The notes under the pieces: model-generated
Database searches by the model: none
Seen by the model: the letters and a program-made list of their open reading frames with translations, nothing else
What the model was told of the DNA's origin: nothing
Made by a program: the position numbers and the translations under genes
Assembly: GCA_947258975.1 (NCBI GenBank)
Contig: CAMYKK010000018.1
Location: forward strand, 46,115-110,114
DNA from: an uncultured Gammaproteobacteria bacterium
Lineage (GTDB): Bacteria > Pseudomonadota > Gammaproteobacteria > Arenicellales > JAANXG01
Direction: 5' to 3'
Length of the DNA stretch: 64,000 nucleotides
Shown here: in pieces, positions 28,386-36,081 of the stretch
How positions within the stretch are numbered: the stretch's first letter is position 1
Layout: the number at the start of each line of letters is the position of its first letter

Positions 28386-28580
28386 CTAGCCGTCACAATC
28401 GTCCAGCAGGGCGATGACGCCGTTCTCGCTCGGATTGGCCATCGAGTGAGCTCGTGTTACGCGTTGTTCGACCGCCGAATCGTACCGCCACAGCTCATAT
28501 CGTTCCCATTCGTAACGGAACTCCGGTTCGGTCTCGAACTTCCCAAATCTGGCGCGGCAAGGGGGGCACTCCGTCTGCAC
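28386..28580 (-). CDS. Possible small CxxC protein upstream of apbE (doubtful)
   Basis: A 64-codon frame from a GTG, 4 bp before the apbE start. It has CPPC near the beginning and an acidic, aromatic middle (EFRYEWERYELWRY). The same frame stays open about 30 codons upstream (with another Cys) but without any usual start codon. Small cysteine-containing proteins sometimes accompany apbE, but the sequence does not match NqrM as I know it. It may be a decayed gene. Confidence 0.25.
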   Translation of the reverse strand: MQTECPPCRARFGKFETEPEFRYEWERYELWRYDSAVEQRVTRAHSMANPSENGVIALLDDCDG

Positions 28581-28893
28581 ACAGCCGCCCGCACGAAAGT
28601 TGATAGTTTCGTCCCCGGGTAGTGCTAGACCGAGTTCTTTTGCAGAGGTGACGCTGCGGGTCGCTCAAACGCATGCCGTAAACAGACGCGGGGCGCCTGG
28701 TGAGAAACGTGGGCCAGAAGTGATGCCGCTCAATACCTTATCGTGCCGAGGATTCACTATGCCCGCCCAACAACATAACCCGGTAGGCTGCTAATTAGCG
28801 GGATATCCTGCAACGATTAAACGCGGAAAAGTTGCCATGTCGGGACCGTAAACGGCGTATTCTTGCGGCGGTACGCACGGTATCCCGTTAGTC
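28581..28893. other. Gene-poor stretch with repeat remnant
   Basis: No convincing coding frame on either strand. The only recognisable item is the diverged repeat copy at 28692-28716. The base composition and lack of structure suggest decayed DNA between the apbE and bactofilin transcripts. Confidence 0.6.
28692..28716 (-). repeat. Interspersed repeat, diverged copy 3
   Basis: Read on the plus strand as GGCGCCTGGTGAGAAACGTG with following GGCCA; the complement of the core of copies 1 and 2 is GGCGCCGCCTGGTGAGAAAT. A 3-base deletion and a few substitutions separate them. The flanks are not clearly conserved. Confidence 0.5.
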
Positions 28894-29436
28894 CTATTCG
28901 TGGGCAAACAAATGTTCTTGAATACCGTTCTTCAGCAGCACCAGTTTATTGATTTGGAAGCCCATTAGTAATCCCTCCAGCACCTTCGGTGGATAGCGGG
29001 CGCCTTCGCGGGTGGCGGGTCCGCAGGCGTAACGGATGTACTCGCCGGAAAGCAGGTCAATCGTCGCGGGCCGGTCTGGAATCTTGCTGTGTTGGGCCAT
29101 GAGAAAATAGATCCAGGTGCCGGACCGGCTGCACTGCGTTAGCTGATTGGTTACTACGCGCAGATTTTCCGGAGTGAGGTAGTCGAGGTAATCCCAGGCC
29201 AATATCACGTCATATTCGACGCGGCTGTCGGGTAACATGCGTTGAAAATCGGACGCAGACACATTGGTCTGAGAATTCGGACCAAGAAGATGCGCACACA
29301 GACTGTCGGGAAAATTATTGTAGTACAGCCTGGTTCGCAGGCGGCTAAAAAACTGGAACTTCCGTTCTGTGGGAGGACCCAAATCCAGCACCCTGCTGCC
29401 GGGATGCTGTTGGAGCCGCTCCTCGATCAACGGCAC
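28894..29436 (-). CDS. SAM-methyltransferase-like protein
   Basis: A 180-residue Rossmann-type protein. GSRVLDLGPP corresponds to the SAM-binding glycine loop and YDVILAWDYLDYLTPENLRVV to the motif-II/III region, with a late LVLLKNGIQEHLFA strand. Only one glycine is kept in the loop, so catalytic activity is uncertain. The GTG at 29436 is used, but the frame stays open up to the bactofilin stop with no ATG, so the true start may be further upstream. It lies 88 bp behind bactofilin on the same strand, as methyltransferase-like genes often do in this order. Confidence 0.6.
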   Translation of the reverse strand: MPLIEERLQQHPGSRVLDLGPPTERKFQFFSRLRTRLYYNNFPDSLCAHLLGPNSQTNVSASDFQRMLPDSRVEYDVILAWDYLDYLTPENLRVVTNQLTQCSRSGTWIYFLMAQHSKIPDRPATIDLLSGEYIRYACGPATREGARYPPKVLEGLLMGFQINKLVLLKNGIQEHLFAHE

Positions 29437-29524
29437 GATCCCGGTGCCCAGCCGTTCCGAATAGTAACGACCGCGATCGTCCGGATTGCTCAGTCTTAAA
29501 GCGGCGTCGGTGATGGTCGCACCT

Positions 29525-30046
29525 TTAATTACTTGTCGAGCTGCCCACGCGTTTGACTTCGGTCACCGTGTCTTTGTCGCTTTGGATGGATACTTGTGCT
29601 TTGCTGGCGGGTTTGCTCTCGCCCATTTCCATGTCCACAGAACCCTTAAATTTGGCGCCATCTTCCAATACGACTCTGGGCGCCTTGATGTTACCCTGCA
29701 CCCGGCCGGAGCTGGTGATCACGATTCGTTCGCTGCCGGTCAAGTCTCCAATCACGGTACCTTCCACCGATATGCTCATGGCGTTCACGTTTGCCTGCAT
29801 GACGCCATCCGAACCGACTACCACGTTGTTCTTGGGCAGGCTGAGGGTACCTTCGACCTTGCCGTGTACCACGAGGTCTTCGTTTCCGGAGATATCGCCT
29901 TTGATTTGAATCGACGGACCGATCGATGCCGCTTGACGCGACGTTGATCGACCGCTAGTTGAGGGTGAGTCAACACGAGTATCACTGGTCATAACAGGGG
30001 TCTCCGTAGGTGTTTCTTCGTCGCCGGTTTTCTTCCACATGCTCAT
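29525..30046 (-). CDS. Bactofilin
   Basis: A 173-residue polymer-forming cytoskeletal protein. The ATG at 30046 follows GGAGG by 8 bases. Residues 1-45 are a polar, Ser/Thr-rich tail; about 48-145 form the right-handed beta-helix with short repeats (IKGDISGNEDLVVHGKVEGTL, VVGSDGVMQANVNA, GTVIGDLTGSERIVITSSGRVQGNI in pieces); the rest is a polar tail with SKPASKAQVS. Bactofilins scaffold cell-wall or polar enzymes; a peptidoglycan hydrolase partner is not adjacent. Confidence 0.93.
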   Translation of the reverse strand: MSMWKKTGDEETPTETPVMTSDTRVDSPSTSGRSTSRQAASIGPSIQIKGDISGNEDLVVHGKVEGTLSLPKNNVVVGSDGVMQANVNAMSISVEGTVIGDLTGSERIVITSSGRVQGNIKAPRVVLEDGAKFKGSVDMEMGESKPASKAQVSIQSDKDTVTEVKRVGSSTSN

Positions 30047-30825
30047 ACCATGCCTCCGAGATTTCATGCAGACATTAATATTACAACGCTATATCTTCTT
30101 TCATGCGACCCTACAGTAAATCAATTCCGCTCCGGGATAGGGAGCTGACGAACGTCGATGATGAACAGACCAAACAGCCCGATACAAATCCATCACCGAT
30201 TGCTCGCTTGATTACTGCTTTTATCCGGGCGTATTGGTGCCGCGTGTGTCCGATGGGGGCAATTGTGGTGTTAAATAGCACCGCCTGCAAGTGGAAAATC
30301 ACCTTTTGACGCGCGGACGCACATCGTGGCTGCATCACGAATCGGTCGCCAGAGTGGAATTTGTTGCAAGTGCATGGTTTTGGTTGGCGGTTGAATCAGC
30401 GGGTAACGGGTGCCCTGAAGTGCGTGCCTTGGAGGCCGCTTCCACACGATGATTTGTCTCATGGAACAGCCCGTCAGCCAGATTATTCTTGTGGGTGCCC
30501 GCGGTCCATTTATGAGGCGGGACGTGTGAAGTGGCACGACGATGCTTACGGATCAGCCGTGGATTACGCCCGGCATGGTCTTGCTCCGGCGATGTGGCGG
30601 CCGCAAAATTTGCCGCTAATTTACTGGAGATAAAGCTAAAATACGGTAGACTGAGTACGGCTCAAATAAGCTTTGGTCGCACGTGCTCTGCTTGATGAGT
30701 CGGTACGAATCGCCGCGATGCCGGTTCATCGGCACTTTAAATTGTGCCGATTGCCGTCTTAAGCGCGTCTGCGCCTTGCTGTACAATGATTCATCGCACG
30801 TGCATCGAAGGGGAATACGAACAAC
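30047..30825. other. Gene-free region of about 780 bp
   Basis: No frame here has convincing coding character on either strand; the short open frames lack family features and ribosome sites. It holds an 8-bp perfect hairpin at 30728-30751 and a TACAAT -10-like hexamer at 30782-30787 before the nucleotidyltransferase gene. A non-coding RNA or a decayed gene cannot be excluded. Confidence 0.55.
30728..30751. promoter_or_regulatory. Perfect dyad upstream of the nucleotidyltransferase gene
   Basis: ATCGGCAC and GTGCCGAT are perfect inverted repeats separated by an AT-rich 8-bp centre, 75 bp before the start at 30826. It could be an operator or a terminator for a transcript from upstream. Confidence 0.35.
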
Positions 30826-31959
30826 ATGAAAGCGATGATCTTGGCCGCGGGTAAGGGAACCCGCGTTAGGCCGCTGACGTATGAGATGCCGAAACCGATG
30901 ATTCCCATTCTTGGGAAACCGGTCATGGAATATTTGGTTGAAGACCTCGCCCGTCATGGAATCAACGAGATCATGGTCAACGTCAGCCATCTGCCCGAGC
31001 AGATCGAACGATATTTCGGTGACGGAAGACGTTGGGGTGTAAATATCGGATACTCGTTCGAAGGGCATATCGAAAACGGCGAGCTCGTAGGTACGCCGGT
31101 AGGATCCGCCGGCGGTCTAAAACGCATTCAAGACTTCAGCGGCTTCTTCGACGATACCTTTGTGGTCGTGTGTGGCGATGCCTTGATTGATTTGGATGTG
31201 ACTACTGCCGTGCGCCGTCATTGGCAGAAGGGGGCGGCGGCGAGTCTTTGTGTTCATAAAGTGCCTCAAGCCCAGGTGCCCAACTATGGTGTGGTGGTGT
31301 GCGATGCGGACGATCGCATCACGTCGTTTCAGGAAAAGCCGTCGGTCACGGAGGCCCGATCGAACCTCGTCAACACCGGAATCTACATCTTCGAACCGGA
31401 GATTCTTGATTTGGTGCCTTCCGGGAAGAGCTATGATATTGGGAGTCACCTGTTTCCCGGCATTATGGATGCCGAGTTACCGTTTTATGCCATTCACGAG
31501 ACCTTTAATTGGATCGACATCGGACGTTTGAGCGACTATTGGGAGGCGAACCAGCAGATAATGCTTGGCAAGTTGCGTGATGTCCGCATGCCGGGCCAGG
31601 AGGTTCAGCCAGGGGTTTGGACCGGGCTCAATGTATCCGTGGATTGGTCCGATCTGGAGCTCATGGGCCCGGTTTACATCGGCAGCAGCTCGCGCATCGA
31701 AAGCGGCGTCAAGATTACCGGTCCGACATGGATAGGCCATGGTTGCCACGTGCAAAGCGGGGCAGATATTTCACGCAGCATTCTGTTTGACTATACGCGG
31801 ATCGGGTCTGCGGCATGCGTAAGAGACAGCGTTGTGTCGGGACGTCATTGCGTTGACAAAGAGGGTAACGCGATCCACGACCCCGACACCAAACTCGATT
31901 GGGTCGGCGACGCGCGTGCTGTAGAGCGAACCGGCACGATCGCCGCCATGGGTTGCTAG
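30826..31959 (+). CDS. Sugar-nucleotide pyrophosphorylase (mannose-1-phosphate guanylyltransferase-like)
   Basis: A 377-residue NTP-transferase. The N-terminal Rossmann-like domain has the nucleotide-binding signature MILAAGKGTRVRPLT and PKPMIPILGKPVMEY, with FVVVCGDALIDLD and FQEKPS. The C-terminal part is a left-handed beta-helix (MGPVYIGSSSRIESGVKITGP, GCHVQSGADISRSI), as in GDP-mannose or glucose-1-phosphate pyrophosphorylases. No sugar-pathway neighbours help to decide the sugar. The last 4 bp (CTAG) are shared with the convergent htpG, giving a TAG stop on both strands. Confidence 0.85.
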   Translation: MKAMILAAGKGTRVRPLTYEMPKPMIPILGKPVMEYLVEDLARHGINEIMVNVSHLPEQIERYFGDGRRWGVNIGYSFEGHIENGELVGTPVGSAGGLKRIQDFSGFFDDTFVVVCGDALIDLDVTTAVRRHWQKGAAASLCVHKVPQAQVPNYGVVVCDADDRITSFQEKPSVTEARSNLVNTGIYIFEPEILDLVPSGKSYDIGSHLFPGIMDAELPFYAIHETFNWIDIGRLSDYWEANQQIMLGKLRDVRMPGQEVQPGVWTGLNVSVDWSDLELMGPVYIGSSSRIESGVKITGPTWIGHGCHVQSGADISRSILFDYTRIGSAACVRDSVVSGRHCVDKEGNAIHDPDTKLDWVGDARAVERTGTIAAMGC

Positions 31960-33863
31960 GGTTCGGTGATAATGACGGGCTTGGATGCGATACGTTGGGT
32001 GAGCAGCTGGTTCACGCGGCGCACATAAACCGCGGGCTCGTTTATCTGCGCGCCTTCGCTCAAGGCCGCTTGATCGAATAACACATACGCCCAATCCTCC
32101 ATGTCTTTGCTGTTCGGGTCTAAATCACTGATCATTGGATGATCCGGATTGAGTTCGAGGATCGGCTTGTGTTCCGGCGCGGACTGTCCGATCGATTTCA
32201 GGATGCGTTCTAAATTCGTGCCGATATCGTTTTCATCGGCGACCAGGCACGCCGGGGAGTCGGTGAGACGATGGGTGACTCTCACATCCTTGACCTGATC
32301 TTTGAGTATCTCTTTGATTCTATCCAAGATCGTTCCGTACTCCTTTTCCCGGCGGTCTTTTTCACCCTCGTCAATCACCTGATCCAGATCCAGCGCTCCT
32401 TTGGCCACGGACTTCAGCGGCTTGTCGTTGTACTCCGTCAAGTGGGTGACTACCCACTCGTCGATGGGATCGGACAGCAATAGCACCTCGATATCGTTTT
32501 TGCGGAATATCTCCAGGTGGGGTGATTGGGTCGCGGCGCGGTAGGTGTCGGCGGTAAGGTAATAAATCGCTTTTTGGCTCGCGGGCATGCGGTTCACATA
32601 GTCATCCAAAGCCACCGTCTGCTTATCTGTCCCGTCTTTGGTGCTGGCAAAACGCAACATTTTGTTTATCGTTTGCCGGTTGTCGTGATCCTCAATTACG
32701 CCTTCCTTGAACACGCGGCCGAACTGTTCCCAATATGCCGCATAATTTTCCGGCTCCTTGGTCGATAACCGCTTGAGTTCGGCGAGGACTTTTTTTACCG
32801 ATCCGGCTCTTATTTTGTCGATCTCTTTGTTCTTTTGCAGGAATTCACGGGATACATTGAGTGGCAAGTCAGCCGAATCCACCACGCCGCGGACGAATCG
32901 CAAGTAAGCGGGCATGAGCTGTTCGGCGTCGTCCATGATGAAGATGCGGCGCACGTACAACTTCACCCCGTGACGGCGTTCGCGGTCCCACAGGTCAAAT
33001 GGCGCTTTGGAGGGGATAAATAGCAAGATGGTGTATTCGAGCTTCCCCTCCACTCGGTTGTGTATCACCGACAGCGGCGGCTCGGGGTCATAGGAGAGGG
33101 TGGTGTAAAAGGCTTGATAGTCGTCTTGGGAGATGTCCTTCTTATTTCGTGTCCACAACGCAGAACCTTTGTTTACCGCCTCCCACTCCAATTCCTTGGA
33201 CTGCTGTTTTTTGTCAGTTTCGTCTGCAGCAGGCATGCGAATCGGCAGGGAGATATGATCGGAATATTTTCCGATGATGTTGCGCAACCGAAACGCGTCT
33301 AGAAACTCTTTTTGATCGGACCTCAATGTCAGTACGATGTCGGTTCCGCGTGTATCTTTGGTGACGTTGTCGATGCTGTATCTTCCACTACCGTCAGATT
33401 CCCAGCGAACCGCATCTCCCGGTTGAGAGCCGGCTTTGCGGGTCGTTAAGACCACTTTATCGGCAACCATGAAAACGGAATAAAAACCGACCCCGAACTG
33501 GCCGATTAAATTGGCGTCCTGGGTCTGATCGCCGGTTAACGAATCAACAAATTCCTTGGTGCCGGAGCGGGCGATGGTGCCAATGTTCTCAATGACTTCA
33601 TCGCGACTCATGCCGATTCCATTGTCAGACACGGTGATGGTTTTTTTCTTCTTATCGATGCTGACATGGATGGCCAGCTCCGGTCCGTCACTGATCAAGT
33701 CGTCGTTGGTCAGCGACTCGAATCGAAGTCGGTCCGCGGCATCGGAGGCATTTGAGATCAATTCGCGGAGAAAGATCTCTTTGTCGCTGTACAGCGAGTG
33801 AATCATCAGATGCAGCAACTGCTGCACTTCGGTCTCGAACTTAAAGGTCTCGGTATCGCTCAT
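31956..33863 (-). CDS. htpG: Chaperone HtpG (bacterial Hsp90)
   Basis: A 635-residue dimeric ATP-dependent chaperone. The N-terminal ATPase domain carries ELISNASDAADRLRF, VSDNGIGMSRDEVIENIGTIARSGTKEF in pieces, and LIGQFGVGFYS. The middle domain has the catalytic loop region LPLNVSREFLQ, and the C-terminal dimerisation domain ends LLTQRI. A sigma-32 promoter at 33945-33973 drives it, so it is heat-induced. It converges with the nucleotidyltransferase gene over a shared CTAG. Confidence 0.98.
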   Translation of the reverse strand: MSDTETFKFETEVQQLLHLMIHSLYSDKEIFLRELISNASDAADRLRFESLTNDDLISDGPELAIHVSIDKKKKTITVSDNGIGMSRDEVIENIGTIARSGTKEFVDSLTGDQTQDANLIGQFGVGFYSVFMVADKVVLTTRKAGSQPGDAVRWESDGSGRYSIDNVTKDTRGTDIVLTLRSDQKEFLDAFRLRNIIGKYSDHISLPIRMPAADETDKKQQSKELEWEAVNKGSALWTRNKKDISQDDYQAFYTTLSYDPEPPLSVIHNRVEGKLEYTILLFIPSKAPFDLWDRERRHGVKLYVRRIFIMDDAEQLMPAYLRFVRGVVDSADLPLNVSREFLQKNKEIDKIRAGSVKKVLAELKRLSTKEPENYAAYWEQFGRVFKEGVIEDHDNRQTINKMLRFASTKDGTDKQTVALDDYVNRMPASQKAIYYLTADTYRAATQSPHLEIFRKNDIEVLLLSDPIDEWVVTHLTEYNDKPLKSVAKGALDLDQVIDEGEKDRREKEYGTILDRIKEILKDQVKDVRVTHRLTDSPACLVADENDIGTNLERILKSIGQSAPEHKPILELNPDHPMISDLDPNSKDMEDWAYVLFDQAALSEGAQINEPAVYVRRVNQLLTQRIASKPVIITEP

Positions 33864-33944
33864 GGCTGATCGGTCAGTTGTCTGCAGTCTAAGGTCAATA
33901 TTGGCTGGTGGCCCACGTTGCGCCGGTATTATTCGGGATTATAT

Positions 33945-33973
33945 ATATGGTGAAAGAATTCTCCGTATTCAAG
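33945..33973 (-). promoter_or_regulatory. Heat-shock (sigma-32) promoter of htpG
   Basis: On the minus strand CTTGAA (33968-33973), a 15-bp spacer and CACCATAT (33945-33952) match the sigma-32 consensus in all but one position. The spacer length equals that of the clpB promoter. The -35 holds the TGA stop codon of folD. The start codon of htpG is about 80 bp downstream. Confidence 0.85.
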
Positions 33974-34832
33974 AGGCGTCTGGATCGCGGTTCTCGGCGG
34001 CCTGCAGGGTGTTCTCGAGCAAAGAGGCAACCGTCATCGGCCCGACGCCGCCCGGAACCGGTGTAATCCAAGCGGCCCGCTGCCGGGCCGCCTCGAAGTC
34101 CACGTCGCCGACGAGACTGCCGTCGTCCAGCCGATTGATGCCGACATCGATTACGATCGCCCCGGTTTTTACCCAGGAACCCTGGACAAAGCGCGGTTTG
34201 CCCAGGGCAGCAACGATCAGATCCGCGTTGGCGACCTTTTCCGGCAATTCCCGGGTACGGCTGTGGCACACCGTAATAGTGGCGCCGGCATGCAGTAATT
34301 CCAGGGCCATCGGCCGCCCAACGATGTTCGAGCGGCCCAGGATCACGGCGTCCTGACCGTCGATCTCGATGCCGCTGCATTGCAGCAATGTCATGACCCC
34401 CCGTGGCGTGCACGGGCGCAAACCCGCCAGTCCCAACATCAACCGACCGATGTTATATGGATGGAATCCGTCTACGTCCTTTGATGGATCAATGCGATCG
34501 GTGACCGCATCGCCGTCAATATGGCCCGGAAGGGGGAGTTGCACGAGGATGCCGTCGACAGCGGGGTCGCTGTTCAAACGGTTAATGAGCGCCACGAGGT
34601 CTGATTGTGAAGTCGAAGCCGGGACCTCATGAGAATAAGAATTCACCCCGGAACGTTCACAGGCCTTGAGCTTATTGCGGACGTATATGCGTGATGCGGC
34701 GTCCTCGCCCACCCGTATGACTGCCAGGCCCGGCGCCGCTTTGCCGCGATCACGGCGTGCCGCAACGCGCAGTGCGACCTGTTCAATGATGTGCTGGGAG
34801 ATCTGTTTACCGTCGATTAATTTAGCCGTCAT
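33969..34832 (-). CDS. folD: Bifunctional methylene-THF dehydrogenase/cyclohydrolase
   Basis: A 287-residue enzyme that interconverts methylene- and formyl-tetrahydrofolate with NADP. The ATG at 34832 gives the usual N-terminus ([14 protein letters not shown]). Motifs: [14 protein letters not shown] with the catalytic Lys, [50 protein letters not shown] and [19 protein letters not shown]. The stop codon is embedded in the htpG heat-shock promoter. It is divergent from the tRNA cluster. Confidence 0.97.
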   Translation of the reverse strand: MTAKLIDGKQISQHIIEQVALRVAARRDRGKAAPGLAVIRVGEDAASRIYVRNKLKACERSGVNSYSHEVPASTSQSDLVALINRLNSDPAVDGILVQLPLPGHIDGDAVTDRIDPSKDVDGFHPYNIGRLMLGLAGLRPCTPRGVMTLLQCSGIEIDGQDAVILGRSNIVGRPMALELLHAGATITVCHSRTRELPEKVANADLIVAALGKPRFVQGSWVKTGAIVIDVGINRLDDGSLVGDVDFEAARQRAAWITPVPGGVGPMTVASLLENTLQAAENRDPDAS

Positions 34833-34878
34833 AGATTGAGCTAGTTGTTTGTATTGTTTCAGTTCTTTGCGCCGACGC

Positions 34879-34912
34879 ACGCGTTGACGGTGTGTGGGTC
34901 AACGCGTATAGT
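34879..34912 (+). promoter_or_regulatory. Sigma-70 promoter of the tRNA cluster with operator-like dyad
   Basis: TTGACG (34884-34889) and TATAGT (34907-34912) are 17 bp apart, a good sigma-70 promoter facing tRNA-Pro. A perfect 10-bp dyad, ACGCGTTGAC (34879-34888) and GTCAACGCGT (34898-34907), spans the -35 and runs into the -10. This could be a repressor site or chance. Confidence 0.65.
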
Positions 34913-34919
34913 CAGTTTA

Positions 34920-35026
34920 AAACCAGATACTAGAACACAAAGAATCGATCATTTTACACCCAATGCGCGTGGGACGCGGGTGTCGCGGCCATGGGATTGG
35001 TTCTTTATCTCTCTAGTATCTGGTTT
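34920..35026. repeat. 15-bp terminal inverted repeats around a 107-bp element
   Basis: AAACCAGATACTAGA (34920-34934) and its exact complement (35012-35026) flank a non-coding stretch just before tRNA-Pro. Weak pairing continues inward (CAAAGAA with TTCTTT). The element is the size of a miniature inverted-repeat transposable element, or it folds into one long leader hairpin of the tRNA transcript. Confidence 0.6.
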
Positions 35027-35039
35027 CTCGTGTCTGGCC

Positions 35040-35116
<77 letters not shown>

Positions 35117-35172
35117 GTTTACAGGAGGTTGAGTCCAGACCCGGCCGATACCGGCTTGACCTCGACATCTTG

Positions 35173-35602
35173 GCGCCCGTAGCTCAACCGGATAGAGCAA
35201 CGGCCTTTGAGCGCGCGCATCATGTCGCGCGAGGGAGCCTGTGAAGGGAAATAGAACCTCCACAGTGGAGGGCACTGTATCGGTGGACCCTTAACGCGTC
35301 ACGGCGATGGTAATACCGAGGAAACCGAACCGCGTGAATACTCACCAGGGGCAATCGGCGAGGGGTAGCGCTTCGGAGGCCGCGGTCTCCGCGGGATCCG
35401 TAGAGACTATACGTGCCCCACCTGAGATGGTGAAGATATAGTCCAGGCCACAAAGGACTAAGAGGCTGTAGTTGATTGTGTGACCGCACCCGACATACCG
35501 GTGCCGGCCCGCTCATGATTGCGGTGTCTTGATCCGTGCAGCGAAAGTTGTAGTGGTAAGCTAAGCCGTAGGTTACAGGTTCGAGTCCTGTCGGGCGTGC
35601 CA
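35173..35602 (+). tRNA. tRNA-Arg (TCT), split by a group I intron
   Basis: Exon 1 is 35173-35207 and exon 2 is 35561-35602; joined they give a 77-nt tRNA with encoded CCA. The acceptor is GCGCCCG with CGGGCGT, discriminator G. The D arm is GCTC..GAGC and the anticodon arm ACGGC-CTTCTAA-GCCGT, giving anticodon TCT. The T arm is ACAGGTTCGAGTCCTGT. The sequence around the anticodon follows other bacterial tRNA-Arg(UCU) genes. The interruption falls between anticodon bases 34 and 35, so no functional tRNA forms without splicing. Confidence 0.92.
35208..35560 (+). ncRNA. Group I intron (IC3-like) in tRNA-Arg(UCU)
   Basis: A 353-nt intron. The 5' exon ends in T and the intron ends in G, as group I rules require. 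The exon bases CCTT can pair with GAGG downstream to make P1 with a T.G wobble exactly at the splice site. GACTATA (35405-35411) and TATAGTC (35437-35443) form the P7 pairing, with a CACC/GGTG helix (P8) between them. The segments GTAGAGACTA and GGTGAAG..TATAGTCCAG follow the core of the Azoarcus tRNA-Ile intron as I remember it. There is no homing-endonuclease frame inside. The ~115 nt after P7 form an enlarged P9 region. Confidence 0.9.
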
Positions 35603-35642
35603 AGTTATTGGGGTCACACGGATGCCCTGGTTGGTGTGAATG

Positions 35643-35718
35643 GTGAGCGTAGCTCAGTTGGTAGAGCTCAGGATTGTGGATCCTGCGGTCGTGGGTTCGA
35701 GCCCCATCGCTCACCCCA
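35643..35718 (+). tRNA. tRNA-His (GTG)
   Basis: Acceptor GTGAGCG with CGCTCAC, discriminator C, anticodon loop TTGTGGA (GTG), T arm GTGGGTTCGAGCCCCAT. CCA is encoded. The extra 5' G required by histidine tRNA is present at 35642. Confidence 0.96.
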
Positions 35719-35815
35719 ATGAAATGGGGATTAGGGATGGTTTAGATAAGGGATGGGATGCCAGTGAACGTGATCGCGAGCGAATTCGCTTCCCTTGGCG
35801 TCATCCCCCACCTGT

Positions 35816-35891
<76 letters not shown>

Positions 35892-35942
35892 ACATTTGTA
35901 GGCGTGTCCCCCTGCGCTGTCGCCAGCACGGGCGATTAGCGG

Positions 35943-36027
<85 letters not shown>

Positions 36028-36081
36028 TTTGCTTGACGTTGCGCGGCGTTCCGCCGGCCTTGAGTTGTTGTAGGAGATAGA

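Noticed and set aside
28386-28580. NqrM (ApbE-associated maturation protein)
   Set aside because: It lacks the N-terminal membrane helix and the cysteine spacing of NqrM.
35173-35240. tRNA-Arg 5' half as a truncated tRNA pseudogene or attachment-site remnant
   Set aside because: The missing 3' half is found 353 nt downstream with perfect pairing, and the insert has group I intron core pairings, so it is a split gene rather than a fragment.
35220-35714. A 164-codon minus-strand frame across the tRNA-Arg and tRNA-His region
   Set aside because: It runs antisense through an intron and two tRNA genes and has no protein-family character; such frames are a common artefact over tRNA clusters.
36030-36060. 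A sigma-32 promoter before tig (CTTGAC)
   Set aside because: No CCCCAT-like element lies at the proper distance.
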